Shown: piece by piece, positions 12,701 through 25,281 of the stretch
Layout of the letters: the number at the start of each line of letters is the position of its first letter
Position numbering within the stretch: position 1 is the stretch's first letter
From: Linnemannia elongata
Lineage: Eukaryota; Mortierellomycota; Mortierellomycetes; Mortierellales; Mortierellaceae
NCBI GenBank assembly: GCA_036320915.1
Contig: JAXBDG010000008.1
Coordinates: 372,001 to 436,000 of the forward strand
Direction of reading: 5' to 3'
DNA: 64,000 nucleotides
Translations under genes and position numbers: made by a program
The notes under the pieces: model-generated
Databases searched by the model: none
The model's input: only the letters and a program-made list of their open reading frames with translations
What the model was told of the DNA's origin: nothing

Positions 12701-14098
12701 CCCTGTTCGTGGCAACTGTCGAACCCGTCACATCATCCGCCGCCAACTTGACCGTCACCCAATCGCTCTCATGGTTCTCTTCTGCACCAGGCAAGTAAAG
12801 GTCAACCTTGCGCTGAACCTTCATTGCCGAAGAATCCAACAAGCCCGCCGTCCGCTCCATAGCGCCCTGAATATCCTTTGACTCTTTGATATACTGAAAG
12901 CAGCCCAAATCCGTTCCCGTGCTCGTCAACCACGACAACAGCTTCGCATCATGTCCGCTCGTGAACCCGAAAGAATGAACAGTGGTCTCTAACCGAGCGG
13001 TGTCCTTGAGTAAGGGTTCGAGGATCTCTTTTTGGCGGCGGGTGAGTCCGTGGTCGCCGTCTGCGCCATCGGTGAAGAAGAACAGGGTTGAGGAGACGTC
13101 CAGTGGAGTAGTGGTGGTAGAGTTAGAGGTGACGGATTTGATCTGGCCTTTGATAGTTGCGATGAGTTGCTCGAAGACACTTCCGAAGCTTGTGCCTATT
13201 TTTGGTTTGTTGGTCAAGGAAAGAGCGTGTGAGAAATAAAAAGGCAGCGAGCAAGAGTACAGGGGATAAGGCGGTCAGCAACAGGGGTAAAAGAGACACC
13301 GACAGAGAGAAGGAGGGAGGGAGAGCGGGCGGTGCAAACGATAATCGAGCCATACACCCCCTTCCTTGTCTGTCATCCCCTGTTCATCTTTTTTTTTTTT
13401 TCCCTCTCATTTTTCAGCCCCCACAGTTAAACCTTCTTTCCTCTCAGTCCCCATTCCCCTCTTTCCCACTTTGCCCTGTGTCTACATTCACGAGCAACTC
13501 CAAAAACCAAAGCAACCAACACCTAACAAAACAACAACAACAACAACAACAATAACACAACTGTACCTCCACCGGCCTGGATAGAATCCATCCACCGCAA
13601 ATCATCCTCGAACACCCCCATCTGACGAACGGAACAACTCATCGAATACAAATACACTGAGATCCTCTCCGCAGGAATTCTACAATTGTGTACAAGGTGC
13701 GAGAACAGTTCCTTCATCGCCTCTTTTGCGCAGTTGATCCCCGACCCGGCCATGGACCCAGAAGTGTCCAGGCAGATATGGAAGAATGCCTCCTTTTGCA
13801 GGACTGCGGGGGTAGCGGTTTCGAGGGATTCATCCTGCTTGGGGATGATAGGGGCGGGAGGGAAGGTGAGAGAGAGAACAGTGACGGAGGGGTCGGTTTC
13901 TAGAGGGTGGAAGGCTTGAGCCTTTCCTCCACCTCTTCCCGTCCCTGCTCCTGCTCCAGTTCCGGTTCCCGCTCCTGCCTCTCCTGTTGCGATTGATGTA
14001 GCCTCGTTGGCATGGGTATTGTCATCGGTAGTGGTGTTTGAGGTGGCAGTGGTGCCAACAACGTCGATATCCTGCTTGGTGTCGTCGATAGAGCCCAT
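9730..14098 (-). CDS. large VWA-domain protein, function unknown
   Basis: Exons on the minus strand: 14098-13567, 13195-11978, 11874-11615, 11508-10107, 9986-9730; all phases close, giving 1222 aa. Residues 1-60 are low complexity (Thr, then Gly/Ala/Thr). A von Willebrand A domain follows: the MIDAS motif DTSGSM begins at about residue 111, the threonine position lies in GGGTSFGSVFEQL (spanning the exon 1/2 junction), and the third MIDAS acid lies in FFFTDGADGD. The remaining 900 residues are mainly helical-looking and unrecognised, with a Ser/Thr/Glu-rich linker around residue 850-890 and a compact C-terminus rich in Trp, Tyr and Cys. No signal peptide or membrane segment is seen, so it is probably intracellular. 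TTTAAAA lies about 135 bp upstream of the ATG. The family is not named here. Confidence 0.85.
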
Positions 14099-14834
14099 TT
14101 CGGTTTGTCGCTTTGCTTTTTTTGCTTGTGTTACTTGTGTGTGAGAGTGTGTGAAAAAAAAAGAAGAGAAGAGAAGAGATGTTTTGAGAAAGAAAAAAAA
14201 AGTGGGAAGAAAGAGAAATGGGTGTCCCTTTTAAAGGTACCGGCTCATACATACACACCACCATCTATCTGTTGACGCATAGACAGACGAGAAGAATGAG
14301 AATGTCGCATAAATGAATAAAGAAGGCAAAGGAAGGGAGGAGGAAGGCCTTGCTGCGGTCAGTCAAAGGGAGGGAAATCAATTGAAGGTACTACTGTTGT
14401 GTCTGTCTACGTGCGCGTGCTTATGTGAAATATGGAAAAAAAAAGTAGCTAAGCCTGGTGGCTGTCAATCTCGGACTGTTGACTCACCAAACTGCACTTT
14501 TCGTACAATTGCCAATTGATATGGAGACTTCGCCCCCGGTGGCGTTCAAGAAAGGAGGACTGTAGTCTTCCTTCTTACAGCATTCATGGTTCATGCATAC
14601 CTCCTTGTTCCATTCACGCCTCCTCTTTGAATCGTTATCTAGCCAGTGTGACGTTGAATGGGTTTAATGCAATAAAGGAGAGGGTGTTATTGTACAAGGA
14701 TTAGGGTGGGGGAAAGGAATGTGCTCTATGCTAGGATATGCCATGATATGTTAAAGCGTATCGTTATATGTGAAGGAGGAGTGTCGCGTCGTTGTCTGAA
14801 AAAGAGAACCAGTGCCTGCCAAACCGGTTTTTCA
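14099..14834. other. intergenic region upstream of VWA gene
   Basis: Promoter side of the VWA gene (TTTAAAA near 14232) and 3' side of the O-fucosyltransferase-like gene. A/G-rich, no gene seen. Confidence 0.45.
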
Positions 14835-16623
14835 CTAATCTTCTGGTGTCCAAGAGGTAGTGGTGCGTGGATAGAGGGGCTCGTGTCCATGCCAGGTCAA
14901 CTGTCGCCTGGCCGCGATCCGTGTCATCGTGCTCACTTCAGTTCCGATCATAAAGTCTGCCTCCGCAAGAATAGCCGCATCCACCATGGCAGGTCCAAAG
15001 ATGCCCAACTCCTGCTCGGTTGTGTACAGGTCATGATTCAGTCGTTTCCAGCCCAACCGGGCCATGGTCGAGAAATCCTCCTCGGACTCTGAATCTGTAG
15101 TGACCAAGACGGGCAATCTTTTGCCCTCTGTGTTCCTGGCCTGGTCGACTATCTCCGCGTAATGTCCCAGGGGCGGGACACAACCCATCATCTGCTCCGC
15201 TGACTTTGTCCGACACTTCATCCAAATGTCGCCTCGACGCAGATGCATCGCAATATATTTGCCCTCCGTCTCCGTGATGACCTCGGGCGCCCGGTGACGG
15301 ACGATCCTGCGAACATAATCCATCACCTTGTCGTTAAAGTACATATACTGTCCGATATCTTTCCATGACCGTGGGCCTCGGGGGTCCTTGAGTTTGTAAG
15401 TGTGGCTCAGAAACACAACTTGACCTTTGTACTCAGCAAAACGTTCCACAGCCTCATCCAGGAAGAAAATGTCATCCTTTTTGTTATCATCCTTTGACGA
15501 CGCCGCCTTTGTTCCACTCTGAGCCCGATTGCTAGCGCTGTCTCCCTCGCCCACCTCATCCTCAATGTACTCTTCCCCAAATCCTTCCTCCTGCTCTGCC
15601 GTAGCTGCTCGACGGGCTCGTGGTGGGCGCACATAGCGGGGGATCAACAGAAATTGGCGTAAAAAGGTTCGCTCCGTCGTATGGATGTTCTCAGAGTCGC
15701 CAAACCCATAGGTGACATGAATGGTCAAGGTCTCGGCCAACTTTGACCACCAGGGGTTATTCCTTCCATGGGACCGGACCTGTTTTTTGCCAATCTGGAC
15801 ATGTTCCGGAGAGAGCGGTCGGATGTCGTGGAACTCGACAACCTTGAGGCCACTGAGACGTGTGAATCGGTCGAGATCGAAGAAATCTGACCAGCGTTGG
15901 GTGTCGACCTGTTTGTCGTGGTTGGTGGTGATGAAAGGTGGGAGAATGAGTGTCCTGTTCAGCCTAAGTGCTACAAACGCCGCACTCTGGAAGGCGATGA
16001 ACTAAACCCATGCGTAAGTTATTCCGAGAGAGGGAGAAAGATAACAACAACAAAGGAAGAGAGATAGAAAGCGTCGGTTAGTTTAAAAGTGTGAGCGGCA
16101 AAGAACAAAACTTTAAAAATAAAAGTTTTTTTTCTCATCATTCCTATTGCGCCCTGAAGAGAGAAAAAAGTGGCCAAGAAACGGTATTGTTGTCCTCGCC
16201 TACAACTGAAAAATGAAAATAAACCGGTACCTGGTTGGTGAGGCCACCGTACATGAGGTACCCGAGGTACTTGACCTCAGGATCCAGAGTCGTCTTTGGC
16301 TTAGGGATCTCATTTGGCAAAATGGGTTCCTGTGGTTTCCGAGATCCATACTGTTGTGAAGAGGAGCGATCCTGGCTATGCTTGAGCACGCTCTCTGGGT
16401 CGGGCACGGGCTCCGGCATGGTGGGGCGTTGAGCCTCATGATGCTGTTGTTGTTGTTGATACTGATTTGATGGAGGGGGGCGGTGGTCGGAAGAGGAAGT
16501 GATATCGTTGAGACGGAGGTCGATCTCGAGGGGGTTACGTGTGGAGAAGAGCTGGACGAGGAGAACTCCTGAGAAGACGACAGCGCCCAGTGCAAGCAAC
16601 CTGCGTGTTCGCAGACCGGGCAT
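14835..16623 (-). CDS. O-fucosyltransferase-like type II membrane protein
   Basis: Two exons (16623-16231 and 16001-14835), 519 aa. A single membrane anchor near the N-terminus (LLALGAVVFSGVLLVQLF, about residues 9-26) is followed by a Gln/Pro/Ser-rich stem, which fits a Golgi or ER type II glycosyltransferase. Family motifs: GGLTNQ at the exon junction (about residue 126-131) followed by FIAFQSAAFVALRLNRTLI and a PPF motif; IAMHLRRGDIW in the middle; GTEVSTMTRIAARR near the C-terminus, the usual end of the PF10250 O-FucT fold. An acidic insert rich in Glu, Asp and Ser lies around residue 265-310. The donor is expected to be a GDP-sugar; the acceptor is unknown. It is unrelated in sequence to the GT23-like gene at 44972-46457. 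Confidence 0.85.
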
Positions 16624-19201
16624 TTTGATGTGGTTATCTTTTATGTAAATGCGAGGGAGGAAGGAGAGGTAGAAGAGGCAGTGGAGGAAGATATGTGAGA
16701 TACAAATGTTGAGTTGAATTGCCCCAGCCCTGTGTGCGTCTGCCTGGGATTGTTGGAGTCGAAGGAGTGGAAAAGAGATGAGGTAGTGTTGTGAATCAGA
16801 AGAAAGAGGGAATGAGTGAATGAGAGAAGTGAAGAGTGAAGGGAACAAAAGAGAGAAGGAGTAGAGACAGGACAGGGGTATTCAGACCAAAAGGAGAGAA
16901 AGAATGAAGAAACAAGAGGCGGTGTCGATATGATGCCACTGTCTCTCGTTCATACTTTTTTTTTTTTTTGTCTCCCATTATCGATAACAACAATGTCAAA
17001 CAAACACGCAGCACCCACCAGCAGACCACCAGGTACGAGCGATCAGGATTGTTGTTGATCCTCTTCCCCTGTCTGTCTGTCTGTCCGTCTGTTTGCCGCT
17101 CCTTTTGTCGGTCGAAGGGTCGACGCCCTTGACATTTTTATCATCTGTGCCTTGCCTTCGCCAGGTGCCTGCGTCTCGCTCTCCCTCTTTGCGTCAGAGT
17201 GTCTTGTGCACCTGTATACTTTTTTACTTCTTCCTCTTTCAGCTAAAAATAAACAGCCGCCCTTTTCCTTTTCTTTTCCGCCACAACGGTGACACCAACA
17301 TTATCTCAAGAATGACTTCCAACCAGTGTAAACTGAAAAACGTGCCCAAGACACACCAGCCAATCCGGCTGCTGCCTTTGAGTTGGTTTTTTTTTCCGCT
17401 TGTCTCTTCGTCTCCTGTCTGTTTGAGTGAGCACCAGACTAGTGCCCAGCTACCTAGAATAGCAAAATGTACGCCTATCGTCGTTTTTTTCCTTCCTTTT
17501 TCCCTCCTATCGTTACATCTATCTCTCCATGCGCACCCGGTTTTTCTTGTTTCCCTTGCTCCTTTCACTTTCTCCCCTTAAGCTCTAAGCTTGTCCACCT
17601 CGGCCCCACTTTGCTTCGGAGGGTTAGTGCTCTTTCTTCCCTATCCTTCCTCTCCGTTTATGATACCGTTTTGAGCGAACTAGAATAAAAAAACACGAAT
17701 TTGAACCTGACCTCGTCATCCTCATGCTGATCATCCTGAAGCAACACGTTCTTCGGTGCCTCTCCCTCACACACTCCAAACAGCTTACACCCCCCCCCTT
17801 CTTGTTTTCATCTTCAATCACGACTCCCCCTCCTTCAGACTCACCCATTGCGCCATCGGAGTGCAGGCATGGCGTAAAGAAGTTAATAAAAGGAAAAATG
17901 ACTAGGGTGAAGAGGAGCGGCGGCCGAGGAATTGATCCGCAGGTAGGTATACATGGACACTAACAAGCAAACAAACAATGAGTTGCATGCTCTTCGTCCT
18001 ATCTTTGACTTACGATCTTTGTCTTACCTATGTTTGTCCTACGGCGCCCTTTTTTTAGCCATACGCGCCCATCCATCCTCCTAAGCTCTATTTTCTCCCT
18101 AGAAGAATGCATCCGCGGGCGGGCGTACATGTATATTAGTCAACAAACATCCAATTGCATATTCCTATGTCTGCCTGTCTTATGCCTATGGTGTTTTGTC
18201 TTTACCACGCGCGCCCACTGATAGTAATTATTGACCTACCATTATTTTCCCTAGTAAGGAACACCCTTAGTCTTATTTCACCCCTTGCCACCATATTTTT
18301 TTATCCTTAGGTTAAGCAGAGTCATACACTAATTGTCCATCTGCCTGTACTGCGCCATTGTATAGCTACCCACGGTTAAAAAATTACGGATTGTGCATCG
18401 AAATTACCGAAATAACAAGTACGCGAAACAAAATAAGCGGGAACAACGAGAACAAAGAAGACCATCTAGTTTCCGACATATTCATGCTTATTACTCATGG
18501 CCCATCCTCCCCACCACCGACCCCAAAGATCATCAAAACGATGAACGAACAGCGCAGCCGCATATCGCATATTGTGCTGCCTTTTTTTTTTTTTTTCTTT
18601 TTTTTTTTTTTTTCCTAGGATGACCTGGGAACTTTGTTAAGAAATTAAGGTGTTTCTTTGTCCTTTTCTTTGGAGTCCGTGAGTCTGGGGAAGTCCGGGC
18701 GTGTGACTGATCGTGTGAAGTTGAGTGTGGTAGATACCTTTCGGGCTCGGTCAATTGCTTAGTGTTCCCTTTGTCCGTTTGTCTTTTGTCGTTCGTTTGT
18801 CGAAAAAGAGTCATCGACCTCTTTGCTTCTTCGTAACTACTTTCCCACCCGCTTTATTTTCGTGTTTTAGCAGTCGATGTTAAATGTTGTTGCAATGGTG
18901 GTACGTATCACAAGTAAAGGGTGTGAGTTAGCGTGTGGGAGAGAGGGGAGGGAAGAAGGTTGTAAAGGAAGAATAAGGAAGACAACCAAACAAAATAATT
19001 GATCGATCAGCTGGACCCCCTACCCTTTTCTCCTACTTCCCTCTTTCCCTTCAGGGTATAAAAAAGCCGAACTTTCTCACGAATTCCCCTTCTCTTATCT
19101 TCACTCTACCCAACAACAGCAACAACAATCATCTCAACTCCAGGACCAACACCTTCCAACAACCACAACTAAGGAACAAGCAAAGGAAACAAGCAACAAC
19201 G
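16624..19201. other. long intergenic region
   Basis: About 2.6 kb between divergent genes. Mostly T- and CT-rich DNA, with T13 and T15 runs at 18582-18614. No convincing open frame or RNA gene is seen. The right end holds the promoter of the PNPOx-like gene. Confidence 0.45.
19057..19065 (+). promoter_or_regulatory. TATA box of PNPOx-like gene
   Basis: TATAAAAAA, about 145 bp upstream of the ATG at 19202. It is followed by a CA-rich leader (CAACAACAGCAACAACAATC) typical of transcribed 5' UTRs in this window. Confidence 0.6.
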
Positions 19202-19732
19202 ATGACAGACTACACACCTACCTCGCACAAGGCCATCAACCAAGTCCACCGCCTCAAGGAGCGAGCCCACTACGACTCCGAGGCCATCAACTCTATCCTT
19301 GACAACAACATGCTTGCCCACGTCGGGTTCACTCTTCCCCCCGGGATTGCTGAGGAGGATGATTGGCCTTTTGTTATGCCCATGTGCTATGGGCGCATCG
19401 AGGATACTGTTTACATCCATGGGTATGTGTTCAGGGATTGTCAGGAGTTTCAGGAACATGCTCGGAGATTTTAAACCCCCCCTCCCCCCCCCCAGCGAGC
19501 CATGAAGAGAAAACTAACATCAATTGTTCTTAATTTGCTTCTTGTTTTATGTCCTTGCAGATATGTCAGTGGACGCATGATGAAGGCGCTTTCTTCGGAC
19601 AATCTCCCCAAAGTCTGCATCACCGTAAGCACGCCTTTACTCCCCCTCCCTTTTCTCTTTGCTTTCTTTCTTGCTCAAATCGTCCTTCCCCTCCACAATA
19701 TCCGGCAATTCGGAAATCTGAAAAAAAAGGTC

Positions 19733-19767
<35 letters not shown>

Positions 19768-20344
19768 GAGGGCACTGCGGCATGTGTCCCATCTGCCCAA
19801 TTGGGAGAAAAAAATACTCCCACAACCACCACAACTCTAACTTCCATTGACCTCTCTCCCCCCTCCCACCACCACCACCCTTTCGATCCTACAGGTCTCG
19901 CAAGTAGACGCCCTGGTAGTAGCCATGTCGCCCTTCCACAACTCCTTCAACTACTACTCCGCTGTCATTTTCGGTCACGGCCGACTCGTCACCGACCCCG
20001 AAGAAAAATCCCGGGCCCTCGAAGTCATCACCAACCAACCCTTCCGCCACGCCGACCGCTGGAACGATTCCCGACTTCCCAACAAAATCGACCTCCAGTC
20101 GACTAAAGTCATTGCGGTCCGGATTGAGAAGGCGAGTGCGAAGCACAGGATTGGTGGAGTGAATGATGATTTGAAGGAGACAAAGGATGAAGAGATGTGT
20201 AAGAAGCATTATTCGGGAATTGTGCCTTGTAAGATGGTTTTTGGGACACCTGTGGCTTCCAGCTACAACCAAGCACCGACGCCTGCTTATTTAGAGCCTG
20301 AGGTGTTGAACAAGGAGAGGGTTATGTATCAAGTCGATAAATGA
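19202..20344 (+). CDS. PNPOx-like flavin-binding split-barrel protein
   Basis: Exons 19202-19422, 19561-19624 and 19895-20344; 244 aa. It matches the pyridoxamine-phosphate-oxidase-like split barrel (NimA/Pyridox_ox_2 type). The N-terminal helix is followed by HVGFTLPPGI, then WPFVMPMCYGRIEDTVYIHG (strands that bind FMN), YVSGRMMKAL, and LVVAMSPFHNSFNYYSAVIFGHGRLV. The C-terminal half holds TKVIAVRIEKASAKHR and a Pro-rich tail. Such proteins bind FMN or F420-like cofactors and reduce small molecules; the substrate is unknown. Intron 2 (270 nt) contains an A25 run near 19735-19763. No signal peptide, so it is probably cytosolic. Confidence 0.88.
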
Positions 20345-20583
20345 GAGAGAGGAGATTGTGACGGGATAGTGGAATTCAGTTCTATACCAACAACAGCACC
20401 ATATATACAACCATCAACAACAAATACAAACATCAGCTGGAACAGCAACAACAAGTAGCAACATCAACAAATAAATTTTGCCTAGAATATCTGCTTTAAT
20501 AGCCTGACTGCAATGAATGGAAAAAAAAAAGTAAGAGTGAATGGTATATAGCAACATCGTCTGCCTACAAAAAAAAGAACAAT

Positions 20584-21469
20584 CTAGCAGACGACGCTGA
20601 GGGTGCGCCGGCTGGTGACGAGGAACTCGAAACGATCCTGTTCAGCAGCAGCGACGGCGGGCTGGTCGCGTTTGAGGTACTCTTCCAGATGTGCCTGCGA
20701 TTCGATCACGTAGTGGACCGTGATGTATGTCTTTGCGTTTCCTTCCTCCGACAACCAATGCAGTCCGTCTATTAGGGTTATGAAAAATGAAAAGAGGAGA
20801 AGGTGTTAAGTATGTACAGGGTGTGGATGTGAATTGGTCCGGGGAAGATTGAATGAACGCAAGTGCTGTGAAAAAGTGCGGGGCAAAAGGGTACGGTTCA
20901 CAACCGGAAGATGAAGTGGACCCAGGAACGAATCAAAAACTCTAATTTTGAGCTCATTACGAGGGCGATGGGATAAGACACCCATGTTCTTTTCTTCATC
21001 TCAGACGATATTGTTCATAACAACTTACAGGGTTTGGGCTGGCGGAAGACCATGGTGGACAGGAACCCAGGGATCTTCTTTACTTGTTCCTATTTATCCG
21101 AGTTGAAAGGGTTGTGCGGGGGAAGGTAAGGGAGGAAAGAATGAAGAAGTGCGTGAGTATAAAAGGCCGAACTTATTTCTTTCTTTGTTTCTCATACTCT
21201 TTCATTGTTTGCCGTGCCTTCACTGCTGACGGAAGATGACGAGTACGCGCGACAAAAGTACTTCCAAATGCTTCCTTTGTACACTCCTGTCTTGTTGTAT
21301 CATAGTTCCCTCAAAGTACCTTGGTGAAGCCACGAAGCCAGTCAATGTAATCCTCGGCTTTCTCGCGCGGGACGGACAGGTTGACTTCATACACCAGCGT
21401 GCCTGCGCTGTATGTGTGCACCTGGTTGTTGGCAGTATGGGCTGAATCAGAAGACTGTGTCATTGACAT
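20584..21469 (-). CDS. small DUF4286-family protein
   Basis: Three short exons (21469-21320, 21089-21029, 20768-20584) give 131 aa. All junctions are GT-AG and the phases close exactly. The protein contains LVYEVNLSVPREKAEDYIDWLRGFTK, joined to EQVKKIPGFLSTMVFRQ, then TYITVHYVIESQAHLEEYLKRD and a C-terminus ending RRTLSVVC. The order (strand, acid-rich helix with W-L, I-PGF, a second beta-strand with YV-E, helix with long acidic run) is that of the DUF4286 ferredoxin-like dimeric fold. Biochemical role is unknown for the family. No signal or membrane segment is seen. ATG at 21469 is preferred; a second Met follows two codons later. Confidence 0.8.
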
Positions 21470-22458
21470 GTTGAATGAGGATCAAGGAAGAGTTGGAGGA
21501 AGAATGAGTCCGAGGGATGACTTGACTGGCGGTTGTCAGTTCTGGTGAAGGAAGGTGGAAGGGGTTGTGAATCCAACCAAAAACCAGAACCAGAAACCAG
21601 ACCAAGAAAAAAAAACAAAAAGAAGAAAAAAAAAAAGTGAAAGCGAGTGAAAGGGGATGCTCTATTTATTCTGAGGAGGGAGCTTGTAAGAAGTGGGTGA
21701 GGTTACTGGGGTACACTTTTGCAAGTACGCTCACCCCCTGTGCAATATTGCTTTGCTGGGAATGGGAAGGACCCCCTGGTTTTTTTTTTCCCTTTGTTCG
21801 CACAAGTGTGGAATTGCAAAAGGGAGAGGGTCCAACCGCTCTTGTTCTTATCTCCGCCATCAAAACTGTTCTTACTCGTCAACAGATATCTCTAATCTCT
21901 TCTTAACCTCTCTGCATGGATCTGTTCGTCTGCTGTTCACCTTCATGTGGATGCAATTGCTTGCACCATTGTTGCACCATTCGAATTGCAAAGAGAGTGA
22001 AAGAGTGGTTAGTTGCCACCCTTGTACTATTTTTCCTTCTACGATCACTCTTTCTGCTTCCCTATGTGGTTTGATCACTCAAGGACACAGTGCACAGAGA
22101 TGGGCGAAGAGTCCACTGAAAGATCAGCGACAGAGAGAGGCGATGGTACCTGAAAAGAGGATTGAGAGTTCTAGTACCTATCGATCATCAATCCTTCTTT
22201 GGGTAAAACAGTAATAGAATGGGACACGCTTTGCGTTAGGACGAGGACCAGGTCGCGTATCCTATAGCAACAGGTGGGCTCCTACTGTATCATTGCTACC
22301 ATGTAACCTTGCGCACATTACTGGCCATAAGGAAGCTGTTCGTGACAAATGAAAAGTGGGCATTCGTCAAAAAATAGTATCGTTACTCTTCATACATATT
22401 GTTTATTTGCTCCTAAAAACACAGCGTTCGCAACCTCCCGCGTTTCAAGGAAGGAATA
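21470..22458. other. intergenic region
   Basis: Promoter of the DUF4286 gene on the left. The remainder is AT-balanced DNA with only short unconvincing frames; nothing further is recognised. Confidence 0.4.
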
Positions 22459-22659
22459 CTAGATAACAGTAGAAGGGAGAGGGACACCATTGCCACCAGT
22501 CCGCAAAAGTACGCGGATAACAGCCTCCCTTTGGGTCAGTTTGCCGCCAGTCTGACCGAGAGGTGGACCAATAGGCACGACGGGTGCGGGCTTCTGGCTT
22601 GTACTTGTCGTGGTAGGGGGGAGTAGGGAGATGGTCGAGAGAGACTGGAACTGGGGCAT
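22459..22659 (-). CDS. possible 66-aa small protein gene
   Basis: A single-exon frame from ATG 22659 to TAG at 22459. It is preceded by a good TATA box (TATAAAAA, 22785-22778 on the minus strand) and by a CA-rich leader of the kind found in front of other genes here. The product is Ser/Thr/Pro-rich in the first half and ends with a more ordered segment, KLTQREAVIRVLLRTGG. No family is recognised. Other frames in this stretch are also open, so the frame choice rests on the ATG position and composition only. It may have an additional spliced exon. Confidence 0.4.
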   Translation of the reverse strand: MPQFQSLSTISLLPPTTTSTSQKPAPVVPIGPPLGQTGGKLTQREAVIRVLLRTGGNGVPLPSTVI

Positions 22660-22777
22660 CGTAGTTGTGTAAGGTAGAGTTGAGGGATAGTGTGGTGGCT
22701 CGTTGGTAACGCTTGCTGGTAGGGCTTGTGGATGCTTGGTTGTTGGTTGATGGTTGATAGATCAAAGACCTCTTCTC

Positions 22778-22785
22778 TTTTTATA
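22778..22785 (-). promoter_or_regulatory. TATA box upstream of possible small gene
   Basis: TATAAAAA on the minus strand, about 120 bp ahead of the ATG at 22659, followed by a CAACCATCAACCAACAACC-type leader. Confidence 0.5.
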
Positions 22786-23605
22786 CTATTTTGCAAACAC
22801 CCTCTCGATCATGACAGAAAAGTCCAAGCATCACCAGCCATTCCCTAGTGTACTAGCACTTCGGCGATAATTCTTCCCGAGTTCAACGTCTGAGATTGTC
22901 GTCCCAAATGCAAGGGTAGGCAATCTGACCTAAACAATGAACAAGCGCATATCTGCTTACCTGCATTGAAACGGTAGACGGCAGTTTGGTTCGCCGGTGC
23001 CTTCTTCTCTGTGCATGTTACATTCTAGGTTTAGGGTTTTGCAAGCAGGGGCTACCCTTATTCTCACTCGGATAATTTTCATGCTGAGAAGGAGCAATGG
23101 CTGCCAAAGAAGGAAAGCAATCTTTTTCTTGACAGGGAACCTGGAATGCGGGTGTGGAGTGAGGACTTCCACAAAAAAGAAGGATCTCTAGAAGGAACGA
23201 AACACGGAGAATTCATATCCGATGCTACCATTTATCTCTTGTAATCAACAATCCCTGCTATCGCATGCAAGAAATAGTCAGAATTTGCCACCATCTAACC
23301 TTCACCAAAACGGCATCGCAACAAGCCTCGTCGTGTTTCCTAGTCCGTACCTCCCTTGAGCGAAAAAAAGCAACAGCAGTTATCTCCTACTTCCTATCCT
23401 TCAACATAAGACTGTATACTCCCTCTCCTCTTCTTCGTCCTCCTCCTCTGAGGCTATAACCTCCGACCTGGCACAGCAGTACTACTTTTGTCTCAAAACT
23501 TCAAATAAATCCCTCGTAGTAGTTTTACGCATCCATATCCTGATCCCAATTTTGTGGCTGCGTTCATTGTTGTTTAAAGCTTTTTTTTATATCTGAGATG
23601 CTGCG
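22786..23605. other. intergenic region
   Basis: Separates the possible small gene from the CCDC174 stop. No gene or RNA recognised. Confidence 0.4.
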
Positions 23606-24510
23606 CTAGGAAGCGACGGTGCTAGCGAGAGACTTTAGCCGTTTCTGTTGGATCAGGATCTTGCGTGCCTCGATCTCTTCCCGCCGTTTGTCTTTTAGTG
23701 TCCTGTGCTTTGACCTCGACGTCTCGGTCTATCATCCAAGGAACGAAAACAATATATGTAGTTAATAAGCACGGTACAATAAGACACACCCACAGCCCTA
23801 TCAAACCTCTGCAGCTCACCCATGTCATCCTTACCTGACTCCGCATCTCAAGTAGTTCACGCATCTGTTTCGCGCGCTCCTCCTCGTCCTGTGAAAAGGC
23901 ATAAAAGCCCACACCGCGTGCCCGTCGTTCTGTCGTGTTGTCGTAATGCCGCACTGAGTTGGCCTGTGAGTATCCTGGTCCTCCTCGTGCAGCTCTTCGA
24001 ATCATCTCTCCCGTAGCGTCCTTGATCCATTCTTCCTTATCGATCGCGTCCTGGTTCCGAAATACTGGGAATGGGTTTGCCGGGTTATGTATCCTGTTGA
24101 ATTGAATGCAAAAACAAAGTTGAATGATGATGAGTAAAAGCACGTTCATTGTCTCGTCGATCCACAGTCGACATTTCTGGCATTTGATAGCGGGCCATAC
24201 GTACCCTGGTGAGTCGTGATAGTTCCTGGAGGGCTCAGGTGCTGGCGGTGGTGGTGGGATCTCGGACTGTCGTACTAGTCTCGATCGCCCAAACTCGTCC
24301 ACATGTTCCACCCAAGGATCGTCCTATTTTATGAGGACAAAGACCAAAACAGCATAGATGAGTTTTGGTTTTCCTTCTCCAGAGTTCAATTCCTTGGCGA
24401 TTTGAGAAGAGTAAGTGATAAAGTGTACCTTGTAGTCCCTCGGGTCTCTGGCAACTCGTATAGACTCATCCCGATCCCAACCGTCACCACTCCTACTCCT
24501 AATCCTCCCA

Positions 24511-24562
<52 letters not shown>

Positions 24563-25281
24563 AACTTCTGCTTCTACTCCGCCTCCGTCCTCTCGAACCA
24601 AATCTCTCTCCCCTATACCCATCCTCATCCTCACTCCCGCTTCCATACCGACGGCCTCTACCTCTCCGGCGGTCGTCAAACTCAACCAGAAGCTCCTCCC
24701 GCAAACGATCTGGAATATCTTCCCCACCACCACGCTTCAGCATCTCGTACATCTTCGCCTTTCGTTCCAATGCTGCCTTCCGTGCCGACTGTGCCTCCTC
24801 GGGGTCGTCCGGGAAGGCTGTTGAAGTGTCGTGGTGTTTACTGCGTCCTGAGAGACCCTTATTCTGTCTCTGCCATACTGTTGGTTTCTATTTTTTGTGT
24901 TCGATTGGTCAATTGATACCGATATAGTTAGCAACATGGTTCTTTTCTTTCGGTGCAAGGGTGGAGACGGCTGTAGTCTATGGAAGAGGTAGTTGTCTTA
25001 CCTTGACAGATCGAGGCACTTTGATGCCTCCTTTTACACCCTTGACACGCTGGAACTTTTCGTCGTGCTTGGCGACCTCGGCTGCCAGGGCTATCAGCTA
25101 TTAGACAATAATTGGCGTTAGGAATTATTCGACTAAAAACAACCTTGCAAATGGTTTAATGCAACTATGCATTGCCAATGCCAAAACTAGCAATGTGTTG
25201 CGCGTGTGTGTTGCTTACTGAGGCCGAGTCTGCGCTGACGATAGCTCCCTTCTCGAATGTCTGCTTATCTGCCGATGCCAT
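23606..25281 (-). CDS. CCDC174-like nuclear protein with SR tract
   Basis: Six exons on the minus strand: 25281-25219, 25097-25002, 24887-24429, 24323-24205, 24093-23835, 23728-23606; 372 aa. CCDC174 landmarks: an N-terminal helical segment ending VPRSVK|KPTVWQRQNKGL, the central DDPWVEHVDEFGRSR, and RRARGVGFYAFSQDEEERAK near the C-terminus, followed by a basic coiled coil (DKRREEIEARKILIQQKR). Between residues about 150 and 190 lies an SR-dipeptide tract, as in splicing-associated proteins. CCDC174 is reported to associate with the exon junction complex factor EIF4A3; that role is inferred here. Transcribed divergently from the Ras-like gene across about 390 bp. Confidence 0.85.

Noticed and set aside
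24490..24580. (CTCCTG)n tract as a microsatellite or CRISPR-like array
   Set aside because: It encodes the SR-dipeptide tract of the CCDC174-like protein in frame.
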